This document shows, one piece after another, positions 24,007 to 32,163 of a stretch of 64,000 bases of DNA. Each line of letters opens with the position of its first letter. The stretch's first letter is position 1. Location: assembly GCF_001720485.1 (NCBI RefSeq), contig NZ_CP017114.1, positions 930,001-994,000 on the forward strand, read 5' to 3'. Source of the stretch: Cobetia marina (lineage in GTDB: Bacteria > Pseudomonadota > Gammaproteobacteria > Pseudomonadales > Halomonadaceae). The notes under the pieces are model-generated. The model saw nothing but the letters and a program-made list of their open reading frames with translations, was not told the DNA's origin and did no database searches. The translations under genes were made by a program, and so were the position numbers.

Positions 24007-24567
24007 ATGACACACGCGGACAATCAATCAGGACAACAGCCGACACGCCAGGGTGGGGGGCTCGCCTGTCTGGCGCGCTGGAGCGGTCGTCAGTGGTGCC
24101 TGCTGGGGGCGCTGGGGTGCGCGTTGCTGCTCGGTGTCGCCTTCGTGCTGCAGTTTGCCTTTGGTCTGGCACCGTGTTCGCTGTGCATCTTCCAGCGCGT
24201 GGCGGTGGCCGTGGCAGGCGTCTTCTTCCTGCTGGGTGCCGTGCATGGGCCGGGGCGTATCGGTACCCGCGTCTATGCGCTGGGTGCGCTGGCGGGCAGT
24301 GTGGGTGCCATCGTGCTGGCCGGTCGTCATGTCTGGCTGCAATCCCTTCCGCCGGATCAGGTGCCGGCCTGTGGCCCGGGCCTCAACTACATGCTGGAAG
24401 TGCTGCCGGTATGGGACGTGATCACCCAAGTGCTCAATGCCTCCGGTGAATGCGCGCAGATCAGTGCCCAGTGGCTGGGGCTCTCGATCCCTCAGTGGTC
24501 GTTGATCGGCTTCTGTGCTCTGACGCTGGTACCGCTGGCCATGCTGTGGAGCAGCTTCCGGCGTTGA
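24007..24567 (+). CDS. dsbB: disulfide bond formation protein DsbB
   Basis: Inner-membrane protein that re-oxidises DsbA and passes electrons to quinone. The 186-residue protein has four hydrophobic segments and the two essential Cys pairs: Cys57 and Cys60 in APCSLC, with the following FQR, and Cys122 (PACGPG) and Cys149 (GECA). ATG 24007 has AAGGA at 23997-24001; an upstream extension in the same frame is not family-like. It is longer than E. coli DsbB by about ten residues at the N-terminus. dsbA is not adjacent. Confidence 0.95.
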   Translation: MTHADNQSGQQPTRQGGGLACLARWSGRQWCLLGALGCALLLGVAFVLQFAFGLAPCSLCIFQRVAVAVAGVFFLLGAVHGPGRIGTRVYALGALAGSVGAIVLAGRHVWLQSLPPDQVPACGPGLNYMLEVLPVWDVITQVLNASGECAQISAQWLGLSIPQWSLIGFCALTLVPLAMLWSSFRR

Positions 24568-24692
24568 GGGCATGACGCCTGCCACCATGGTGGGGGGTTG
24601 GCAGCGTCCGTCGCATGGAGGATAGTGGGTTGGCAGCGGGGTGAGCACCTGATGTCAGCCCCACCGTTCGGGTCATGCCAGAGGAGGCGCCC

Positions 24693-25187
24693 ATGCTGGA
24701 GGAATGCACCACTGCGGCGGAACGCTTTCGTGGCGTTCATCAGTTGGTTGATCGCTGGCTGGATCAGCGACGCGAGATGCTGGTCTGCTTCATGGATCTG
24801 CACGAGGCCTGCGTCAATGATCTCGAGCAGCTCGACATGACACGCGTCAATCGCTTCATCGAGCTGTTGATGGATTACATCTCGGCGGGCCATTTCGAAG
24901 TCTATCCTCAGCTCAAGGAAGAGGGGCGTGTCTTCGAGGATACCCAGGCTCTGGCCGCTGCGGAGAAGTTGATGCTGCGTCTGGAGCCCTCGACGGAGCT
25001 GGTACTGTCCTTCGATGAAGACTTCTCGAGTCCGACCCGCTGCCAGCACTACCGCACACGCCTGCCCGAGTGGCTGGCCCGTCTTCAGGAGGGGCTGACG
25101 GAGCGCTTCGCGCTGGAAGATCAACTGATTCAGCGCCTGCATGCGGTACACGAGCCACTGGCTCACTCGCGGCAACCCGTGGCATGA
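24693..25187 (+). CDS. rsd: Rsd/AlgQ family anti-sigma factor
   Basis: Small helical protein of the Rsd/AlgQ family; E. coli Rsd binds the housekeeping sigma70 and favours alternative sigmas in stationary phase, and Pseudomonas AlgQ affects alginate and siderophore genes. The 164-residue length matches. The family segments LVDRWLDQRREMLVCF, VNRFIELLMDYISAGHFEVY and ALEDQLIQRL are present. Start ATG 24693 has GAGGAGG at 24681-24686; a start at 24675 would place that site inside the gene. dsbB upstream and rsd form a short plus-strand pair, as in pseudomonads, where dsbB-like genes neighbour algQ. Confidence 0.88.
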   Translation: MLEECTTAAERFRGVHQLVDRWLDQRREMLVCFMDLHEACVNDLEQLDMTRVNRFIELLMDYISAGHFEVYPQLKEEGRVFEDTQALAAAEKLMLRLEPSTELVLSFDEDFSSPTRCQHYRTRLPEWLARLQEGLTERFALEDQLIQRLHAVHEPLAHSRQPVA

Positions 25188-25219
25188 GCGAATGACTCAG
25201 GCAGACATGCTGTCCGCCT

Positions 25220-25261
25220 GAGTGCTGAGTGCTGAGTGCTGAGTACTGAGTGCTGAGTGCC
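25220..25261. repeat. 7-bp tandem repeat, six copies
   Basis: Six head-to-tail copies of gagtgct run from 25220 to 25261; the fourth is gagtact and the sixth gagtgcc. They stand between the rsd stop and the shared terminator. Confidence 0.92.
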
Positions 25262-25283
25262 AGCCGCCGTCAGTGGCAACACG

Positions 25284-25321
25284 AAAAAGCCCCCGTCAGC
25301 AGATGCTGGCGGGGGCTTTTC
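25284..25321. terminator. bidirectional terminator between rsd and mqo
   Basis: 16-bp stem with one G-T wobble (25285-25300 with 25305-25320), loop agat, A-rich on the left and T-rich on the right, so it serves both convergent genes. Confidence 0.93.
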
Positions 25322-25376
25322 GTTCGGCTCGACTTCCTTCAGCTCACCTGCGCGGCGGTTGGCGCCGCGCGGCGTA

Positions 25377-26768
25377 TCACATCAGGGAAGAGGCTTCCGG
25401 GCGTTCGAGTTCGGTCAGCTCGATCTCGCCGGTGAGCAGGTCACGCTCGAAGGCATCCTTGTCGATGTTGAAACCAAGGAATTCCTGAGCGAGATACATG
25501 TCCTTCTCGGCGTTGCCCAGACAGCTGGTGCCACCCGGTGACGGCGTCATGTTGAAGACGATGCCGGTGCCCGGATTGATCTTGGCTTCGCCCATCACGA
25601 GCTTCTGCTTGCTCTTGTCGATCAGCTGCGGGCGTACGCCGCCGAAGCCCTTGGCGAAGCTGACATCCTTGACGTCCAGGCTCGGGACGATCTTCTTGAT
25701 GTCGCCGTGGAACAGGCGCTCACGCAGTACCGGCACCTCGAACATGAAGTTCTTGAAGATGTAGTTGCGGATGTCGCGCACCTTCATCAGGTCCCACAGG
25801 GCCTTGACGACGTTGCGGTCCATGCGCAGTACCTTGAGGAACTCCCAGAAGGTCTTGCCGTTGTAGCGCTCCAGCAGCGGCAGCATCAGAGCGGTCGGCC
25901 CGAAGCGGGTCTTGCCTTCCACCAGCACGTCCGGGTCGCCGTGGACGGCGGCGAACGGCAGGTTCTCGTTCTGGATGGTGTAGACCTTGCCGTTGAGCAC
26001 CTTCGGCGTGAAGTAGAAGGAGCCAGCCATCGGCAGGCAGGACTTGTCCAGTCCGTAGCCCATCTTGTGGGCGAACAGCAGGGAGTGACCACCGGCGCTG
26101 ACCACGACATAGCGTGCGCTGAGCTCGCCCTTGTCCGTCTTGACCTTGTAGACGTCACCTTCCTTGCGGATGTCTTCCACGGCGGTCGAGAGGCGAACGT
26201 CGAAGTTCATGCCTTTCTCGGCCGCTGCCTTCTCGCCTTCGCTGACGAAGGCCTCCGACAGGGTGGTGTAGTTGACGGCGGTGTATTCGTCGGTGGAACC
26301 CAGCGCGACGATTTCCTCGTCCGGACGGCGACCTTCCACGACCTTCGGCTCAAGCTCAGCGATGTCATCACGCTCGAGCAGCTTCAGATTCGGGAACAGT
26401 GGCTTGAAGGTCTCGAAGCGCTTGCGCAGGAACTGGCATTCCTTGGCGCCGACCGCCAGTACCATCTTCGGGTACTTGTAGACGATGTGATCGCGCTCAC
26501 TCTCGCTGAGCTTGGTGGCGAAGTTGACCACCATGCCTGCGGTGCGCTTGGTCACGCGCGCCTTCTCGACCGTGTAGTTGGTCTCGATGTCGCCGCAGTG
26601 GATGGTCTGGGAGTTGTTGCGACCGTGCGAGTTGACGATCGCGACATGGTCGTATTTTTCCACCAGGCCGACCGACGAGAGGTCGGTGTAGCGGGCGAGT
26701 TCATAGAGAAGGGCGGTGCCGGACACGCCGCCACCCACAATCAGGACATCGTATGTCGTTGAGGACAT
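25377..26768 (-). CDS. mqo: FAD-dependent malate:quinone oxidoreductase
   Basis: Membrane-associated TCA-cycle enzyme that oxidises malate to oxaloacetate and reduces quinone. The 463-residue protein has the N-terminal FAD fold (DVLIVGGGVSGTALLYELAR), NSHGRNNSQTIHCGDIETNY, and C-terminal NMTPSPGGTSCLGNAEKD. It is of the shorter Mqo type (about 450 residues, as in Helicobacter), not the roughly 500-residue enterobacterial type, so a related FAD-dependent 2-hydroxyacid oxidase is the main alternative. No clear Shine-Dalgarno precedes ATG. The 254-bp upstream gap (26769-27022) is locally AT-rich and must hold its promoter. Confidence 0.85.
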   Translation of the reverse strand: MSSTTYDVLIVGGGVSGTALLYELARYTDLSSVGLVEKYDHVAIVNSHGRNNSQTIHCGDIETNYTVEKARVTKRTAGMVVNFATKLSESERDHIVYKYPKMVLAVGAKECQFLRKRFETFKPLFPNLKLLERDDIAELEPKVVEGRRPDEEIVALGSTDEYTAVNYTTLSEAFVSEGEKAAAEKGMNFDVRLSTAVEDIRKEGDVYKVKTDKGELSARYVVVSAGGHSLLFAHKMGYGLDKSCLPMAGSFYFTPKVLNGKVYTIQNENLPFAAVHGDPDVLVEGKTRFGPTALMLPLLERYNGKTFWEFLKVLRMDRNVVKALWDLMKVRDIRNYIFKNFMFEVPVLRERLFHGDIKKIVPSLDVKDVSFAKGFGGVRPQLIDKSKQKLVMGEAKINPGTGIVFNMTPSPGGTSCLGNAEKDMYLAQEFLGFNIDKDAFERDLLTGEIELTELERPEASSLM

Positions 26769-27022
26769 GGCTGCTCACGCTCAGAGTTGGTGAGGGACAT
26801 CCCCCGGCACCCGACCGGGCTACCGGGGGCCGTCCTGCCGTGACGGGGCATGCCTCGTCAGGCTCGACGGTTCGATGGACACACATTATAGACACATCGG
26901 ACGCGAAATGATTCAGCAAATAAGGTCGACTTTATGGTGAATGCCTGTAGCCACATGAAAACCTTATAGATGAAGCTGCATTCCCTTATAGGTCGATTAT
27001 TTGTTTTAAAATCAATGGCTTG

Positions 27023-27679
27023 TCAGTCGCGCAGTGAGATGATGCGCCATCCGCGCTGCTGGGCGGTCGCCAACAGTTGCTCATCCGGGTCCACTGCAAT
27101 GGCAGTATCGACACGCTCGAGCAGCGGAAGATCATTGATGGAGTCACTATAGAAGGTGCTGCCATCCAGGGTGTGATCACGCTCGGCAAGCCAGGCTTCG
27201 AGGCGAGTGACCTTGCCGCCCTGGAAGCTGGGAACTCCGTCGACGCGGCCGGTGTAGCGCCCGTCGATGATCTCGGGCTCGATGGCGATCAGGTCATCCA
27301 CGCCAAGGCGCTCGGCGATGGGGGCAGTGATGAAGCGGTTGGTGGCGGTGATGATCAGCAGCGTATCGCCGCGTGCACGGTGACGCGCCAGCAGCTCTTC
27401 TGCCCGTGCCAGAATGATGGGCTCGATCTTGGCGGCCATGAACTGCTGGTGCCAGGCGGCGAGTTGTTCCGGACTGTTCTCGGCCAGCGGCTTGAGTGAG
27501 AAGGCCAGGTACTCGTGAATGTCCAGTTCGCCACTCTGATAGAGCTGGAAATAGCGCTCGTTGGCTTCACGGTAGGTGTCAGCGTCGACAGCGCCTTGTT
27601 CAACCAGGAACTCGCCCCAGGCGTGATCGCTGTCCCCGGCGATCAGGGTATTGTCGAGATCAAAGATGGCCAGACTCAC
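27023..27679 (-). CDS. HAD-IB family phosphatase, SerB-like
   Basis: A 218-residue haloacid-dehalogenase phosphatase with motif I FDLDNTLIAGDSD, the motif II region LLIITATNRFI, and motif III TFYSDSINDLPLLE, like phosphoserine phosphatase and PA0335-type proteins of Pseudomonas. The ORF extends far upstream, but GTG 27679 is preceded by AAGGAG and begins just before motif I. It lies divergent to rppH and near ptsP, the same grouping as in Pseudomonas, where this gene has been annotated as a histidinol-phosphatase; I cannot confirm the substrate. Confidence 0.85.
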   Translation of the reverse strand: MSLAIFDLDNTLIAGDSDHAWGEFLVEQGAVDADTYREANERYFQLYQSGELDIHEYLAFSLKPLAENSPEQLAAWHQQFMAAKIEPIILARAEELLARHRARGDTLLIITATNRFITAPIAERLGVDDLIAIEPEIIDGRYTGRVDGVPSFQGGKVTRLEAWLAERDHTLDGSTFYSDSINDLPLLERVDTAIAVDPDEQLLATAQQRGWRIISLRD

Positions 27680-27938
27680 GGAGAACTCCTTGCTCAGCCC
27701 AGCCGTTGGCGTGGGCGACGGACGCAGACAGAGGGGCGCGGCAAGGTCGCCGGCCCAGTGTTTGCGCGGGTGTACGGGGGCCAACGGAGGATTTCCGAAG
27801 GCGGTGTTGCAGTGCAATACGGTGAAGGGGTCGATTATTGCAGACGTGCCTGGCCTTTCACACCGCCAAACCGCGTATTGAAGCGCTTTCAGCCTTTGTG
27901 GAAGAATGGTTTCAATTAACGAATCAAAGGTGACATCC

Positions 27939-28523
27939 GTGATCGACGCTGACGGCTTTCGCCCCAACGTTGGCATCATCATTGCCAACTGTGAGGGCCA
28001 GCTGCTCTGGGCGCGCCGGGTAGGACAGAATGCGTGGCAGTTTCCGCAAGGGGGCATCAAGCCAAACGAGACACCGCAACAGGCGTTGTATCGTGAACTC
28101 GAGGAAGAGATCGGCCTCAAGGCCGAGGACGTCGAGATACTGGCCTGTACCCGAGGTTGGCTGCGCTACCGGTTGCCCAGACGCATGGTGAGAACGCACT
28201 CCCGACCGATCTGCATCGGTCAGAAACAGAAGTGGTTCCTGTTGCAGATCCGCTGTCAGGACAACCGCGTGAGTGTGGATTCCACGCCCAAGCCGGAGTT
28301 CGATGGTTGGCGGTGGGTCAGTTACTGGTATCCGCTGGGTCAGGTCGTGGCCTTCAAGCGCGAGGTCTACCGGCGCGCGTTGCGTGAACTGGCACCGCGT
28401 CTGCAACGACTGGTGGATTCGCAGGGCAACCTGCCGCTCTCGGCGGTGCAAGGCAACATGCCCTGCAGCGAGGACAAGGTCGCCATCAGGCCGACGGGAA
28501 ATGATCGCCACATCCCCGATTGA
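27939..28523 (+). CDS. rppH: RNA pyrophosphohydrolase
   Basis: Nudix hydrolase that removes pyrophosphate from the 5' end of mRNAs and triggers RNase E decay. The Nudix box is intact, from [20 protein letters not shown] to IGL (about residues 39-61), and the start [15 protein letters not shown] matches E. coli RppH closely. GTG 27939 was chosen over an ATG 11 codons earlier because of that match and the AAAGGTGA just before it. At 194 residues it has a C-terminal tail of about 35 residues beyond the domain. ptsP follows after 82 bases, the order seen in pseudomonads and enterics. Confidence 0.95.
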   Translation: MIDADGFRPNVGIIIANCEGQLLWARRVGQNAWQFPQGGIKPNETPQQALYRELEEEIGLKAEDVEILACTRGWLRYRLPRRMVRTHSRPICIGQKQKWFLLQIRCQDNRVSVDSTPKPEFDGWRWVSYWYPLGQVVAFKREVYRRALRELAPRLQRLVDSQGNLPLSAVQGNMPCSEDKVAIRPTGNDRHIPD

Positions 28524-28605
28524 GGTCGGGCTCATCATCTGCAACGTGCGCGTCCGGGCCAGGAACCCTGTTTCCTCGTGAGGCGCGTCATGCTCGAGGT
28601 ACACC

Positions 28606-30909
28606 ATGCTTGAGGTATTGCGGCGTATCGTTCAGGAGGTCAATGGCGCGCGTTCACTCGACGCGGCGCTGGCGACGATGGTGTTGCGCATTCGCAAGGC
28701 CATGAAGACGGATGTCTGTTCCGTCTACCTTCTGGCGCCCGAGACGGACCGATTCGTGCTCAAGGACACCATTGGCCTGCGCTCGTCTTCCGTGGGACAG
28801 GTCAGCATGGCGCGCGGTGAAGGGCTGGTGGGCATGGTGGCGCTCAGAGAGGAGCCGCTCAACCTCGAGGATGCCCCGGCGCATCCCCAGTTCCGGTATT
28901 TCGAGGAAACCGGCGAGGAGCGCTTCTCCAGCTTCCTGGGCGTCCCCATCATCCATCAGCGCCGCGTGCTCGGCGTACTGGTCATCCAGCAGCACGAGAA
29001 GCGTCGTTTCGATGAGGGCGAAGAAGCCTTTCTTGTCACGCTGGGCGCGCAGCTGGCGGGTGTGCTGGCGCATGCGTTGGCGACCGGGGCACTGGGCAAG
29101 CTGGCCGGGACCAGCGGCCAGGCGACCTTCAAGGGAGTCGCCGGGTCTCCCGGCGTCGTCATCGGCAAGGCCTTCGTGCTCTCTCCGCCGGCGGATCTGG
29201 ACTCGGTGCCGGACCTCATTCCCACCGACATCGACTTCGAGATCGCTCGCCTGAAGGAGGCGATCAACGCCGTGCGCGAGGAAATCCGTGTCGCGGCAGA
29301 GCGGCTGGCCAGTCGTATCTCCACTCAGGAGCATGCGCTGTTCGAGGTCTACCAGCAGATGCTGGGCGACGCGGCGCTGGGCCAGGAAGTCGAGAAGCGT
29401 ATCCGGGAAGGGCAGTGGGCGCCTGCGGCACTGGCCGATATCGTGCGCCGGCATGTTCAGTATCTCGAGCGCGTGGATGATGACTATCTGCGTGAGCGCG
29501 CCGCGGATATCCGCGATCTTGGCCGGCGGGTGCTCGCGCATCTGCAGGAGGAGGGCGACAGCGGCCCGATCGAGTACCCCGAGAACACCATCCTGATCGG
29601 CCATGAGATCAGCCCGGCGACACTGGGCGAGGTACCGCGTGAGCGGCTCAAGGGACTGGTGGCGGTCAGCGGGTCCAGCACCTCCCACGTCGCCATCCTG
29701 GCGCGGGCCATGGGAATTCCGACCGTGCTCGGGATGGTGGATCTGCCGCTGTCACGCCTGGGTGGCGCGCCGGTGATCCTCGATGGCCATCGCGGTCGTC
29801 TGGTGGTGCGTCCGGAGCATGAGCTCAGCGTGCATTATTCGCGGCTGATCGCCGAGGAGCAGGCGCTGAGCGTGCTGCTGGAGCAGGAGCAGGATCTGCC
29901 GAGCGTGACGCCTGATGGCCATGTGATGCCATTGATGGTCAATACCGGCCTGGCGCTGGATGCCGTGGCCTCGCTCAAGACCCGGGTTGGCGGCGTGGGG
30001 CTCTACCGCACGGAAGTGCCCTTCATGATGAATGATCGCTTCCCCAGCGAGCAGGAGCAGGCACGACTCTACCGTGAGCAGCTGGCCGGTTTTGCCCCTC
30101 TGCCTGTCACCATGCGTACGCTGGATATCGGGGGCGACAAGGATCTTCCCTATTTCCCCATCAAGGAGGCCAACCCCTTCCTTGGCTGGCGCGGCATACG
30201 CGTGACACTGGATCACCCGGAAGTCCTGATGGTGCAGCTGCGTGCCATGCTGCGCGCCGCCGAGGGCCTGGACAATCTGCGTATCATGTTGCCGATGGTC
30301 TCGGGGATCGAGGAGGTGGATGCCGCGCTGGCGCTGGTCAATCGTGCCTTGATCGAGCTGGCGGAAGACGGTGTCAACGTCTCACGGCCCAGCGTCGGCG
30401 TGATGATCGAGGTGCCGGCGGCCCTCTATCAGCTGGAAGCGCTCGCGACCCGGGTCGACTTCTTCTCGGTGGGGTCCAACGACCTCACCCAGTACCTGTT
30501 GGCGGTGGACCGCAATAACCCACGAGTGGCGAGTCTCTATGATGCGTGTCACCCGGCGGTATTGCGCGCGCTGGCGCGCCTGGCGGAAGAATCGAAAGCG
30601 CTGGGCATGCCGGTGAGCGTCTGCGGTGAGCTGGCCGGTGACCCTGCCGGTGCCTTGCTGCTGCTGGGAATGGGCTTTGATGGTCTGTCGATGAATGCGC
30701 CCAGCCTGCCACGTGTCCGTGCCGCCATTCGCCGCGTGTCGTTGGCGGCAGCCCAGGGGCTGGTCAGCGAGGTCCTGTGTCAGCCGACGGCCAATCAGGT
30801 GCATGGCCTGCTGCTGGAGCGCATGCAGGCATGGGAGCTGGCGCATCTGTTGCCACCGCGTGACCACACGCCGGATGCCAGTGCGGTCCAGGCGGCAGTC
30901 TCTCGTTAG
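28606..30909 (+). CDS. ptsP: phosphoenolpyruvate-protein phosphotransferase PtsP (EI-Ntr)
   Basis: First enzyme of the nitrogen phosphotransferase relay: it takes phosphate from PEP and passes it to NPr. The 767 residues contain an N-terminal GAF domain (about 15-155), which in EI-Ntr senses glutamine/2-oxoglutarate, then the EI N-terminal region with active His361 in SGSSTSHVAI, and a PEP-binding barrel with the catalytic Cys673 in SVCGELAGDP and the segment GSNDLTQYLLAVDRNNP. The usual length matches. ptsO/ptsN partners are not in the window. The gene overlaps nothing and ends before a convergent NRDE gene. Confidence 0.96.
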   Translation: MLEVLRRIVQEVNGARSLDAALATMVLRIRKAMKTDVCSVYLLAPETDRFVLKDTIGLRSSSVGQVSMARGEGLVGMVALREEPLNLEDAPAHPQFRYFEETGEERFSSFLGVPIIHQRRVLGVLVIQQHEKRRFDEGEEAFLVTLGAQLAGVLAHALATGALGKLAGTSGQATFKGVAGSPGVVIGKAFVLSPPADLDSVPDLIPTDIDFEIARLKEAINAVREEIRVAAERLASRISTQEHALFEVYQQMLGDAALGQEVEKRIREGQWAPAALADIVRRHVQYLERVDDDYLRERAADIRDLGRRVLAHLQEEGDSGPIEYPENTILIGHEISPATLGEVPRERLKGLVAVSGSSTSHVAILARAMGIPTVLGMVDLPLSRLGGAPVILDGHRGRLVVRPEHELSVHYSRLIAEEQALSVLLEQEQDLPSVTPDGHVMPLMVNTGLALDAVASLKTRVGGVGLYRTEVPFMMNDRFPSEQEQARLYREQLAGFAPLPVTMRTLDIGGDKDLPYFPIKEANPFLGWRGIRVTLDHPEVLMVQLRAMLRAAEGLDNLRIMLPMVSGIEEVDAALALVNRALIELAEDGVNVSRPSVGVMIEVPAALYQLEALATRVDFFSVGSNDLTQYLLAVDRNNPRVASLYDACHPAVLRALARLAEESKALGMPVSVCGELAGDPAGALLLLGMGFDGLSMNAPSLPRVRAAIRRVSLAAAQGLVSEVLCQPTANQVHGLLLERMQAWELAHLLPPRDHTPDASAVQAAVSR

Positions 30910-31000
30910 CGACTTGCAGGCAGGATCGCAGACCTGCGCTCCTGCCTCGGGTGGCGTCCTCTCGCTGGCCTTCCTTCAAGACGTCCCCTGCAGGCAATCG

Positions 31001-31894
31001 TCAGCTCAGATGCCATCCCCGTGTCGCTTCCTCCTGGAGGTGCGACACGGCCTTGCGATGAGCGACGCACTGGCCTTGTGGTGAAAAGCGGCGCTCATGC
31101 AGTGTCAGTGAGGCCCGCTTGTCATCTCGCTGCCAGCGCACCAGGGTGGCAGCGCGGGTGCCGTACTCGGGGCTGGTGATGAAGGGGCTGGACAGCAGGG
31201 CTTCCCGCTCAAGCGCCAGGCCGGTGGCCGGCAACTGTGCCGTCGGCGGCCGCCATCCATCCTGCAGGATACCCAGACAGGCATCGTCATCGTGCATGAC
31301 CGCAGACGCCTTCAGCGCGGCAAGGCGCTGTCTGAGTCGCCGCTGCTTTGGCCATTCATTGTCCGGGTGACCATTGGACAGGCTATGCAGCCCAGGGAGG
31401 AGTCGGATCAGCTGGCTGCCGTCGGGCCCATGATGGAGTCGCCAGAGAGTCCGGCCATCGCAGACCAGCAAATTGCACCAGTCAAGTGCGCTCAAGCTCA
31501 GGGGTTCGCAGTGCTCGGGAGAGTCCGCCGCGAGCCTTGCCATGACGGTCTCGCCAGCGCTCAGGGCCTCCAGCCAGTCCCCAAGCGACAGGGTGGAGGC
31601 ATTGGCCACCGCCTGGCGCACGGCGGCCGTGACCAGCTGACCGCGACTGATGGTGGCCGCATGGGAGGGGCGGTCCAGCTGGCGGACATTGGTCAGCGTC
31701 GCCAGGGCGCCGGCCCGATGCATGACCAGCCATCCCCCTCCTGCCACCAGATCACGACCACCACACAGGGCGGTATCCGGCCAGCGGCACAGGCCAGTGG
31801 TCGCACGGGCATGAAACTCGTCGCGGTTGCCCAGCAGCGTGAGGCAGTGACCTGTCGTGGCATCTGGCTGCCAATCGAATGCCATCAGGCACAT
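31001..31894 (-). CDS. NRDE (TANGO2-like) family protein
   Basis: A 297-residue protein that begins MCLMAFDWQP, with the diagnostic NRDE tetrapeptide in LLGNRDEFHAR (about residues 21-31), followed by GGRDLVAGGGWL and LATLTNVR, all typical of the NRDE/TANGO2 family (N-terminal nucleophile fold). TANGO2 homologues have been linked to haem trafficking, but bacterial function is not settled. CGGAG precedes ATG by seven bases. It converges with ptsP, with 91 bases between and no strong terminator visible. Confidence 0.85.
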   Translation of the reverse strand: MCLMAFDWQPDATTGHCLTLLGNRDEFHARATTGLCRWPDTALCGGRDLVAGGGWLVMHRAGALATLTNVRQLDRPSHAATISRGQLVTAAVRQAVANASTLSLGDWLEALSAGETVMARLAADSPEHCEPLSLSALDWCNLLVCDGRTLWRLHHGPDGSQLIRLLPGLHSLSNGHPDNEWPKQRRLRQRLAALKASAVMHDDDACLGILQDGWRPPTAQLPATGLALEREALLSSPFITSPEYGTRAATLVRWQRDDKRASLTLHERRFSPQGQCVAHRKAVSHLQEEATRGWHLS

Positions 31895-32163
31895 GGCGAG
31901 ACTCCGAAAGAGGGTGGGCGAGGTTCCCGGGGATCAGGATGTGACAGGTGTCGCGCCGGGAACATGACGCCCGTCAGTGGCTTGCGTATGCTGCAGTCTT
32001 GTGGCGAACGGGCCGACGATCTGCCGTGACGTCGGGCTACGGGCAGCATGGCTCGATGCGACCCGATCGTACTGCTGCGGCAATGTCACGCCACATCACG
32101 AATCGCTGCACCCATGCCCGATGGTTTTTGCTGTCAGGTCCATCTACAGGATGCTCCCAGACC

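Noticed and set aside
25220..25261. Possible CRISPR or operator array at the 7-bp repeat
   Set aside because: Units are far too short and there are no spacers, so it is a simple tandem repeat.
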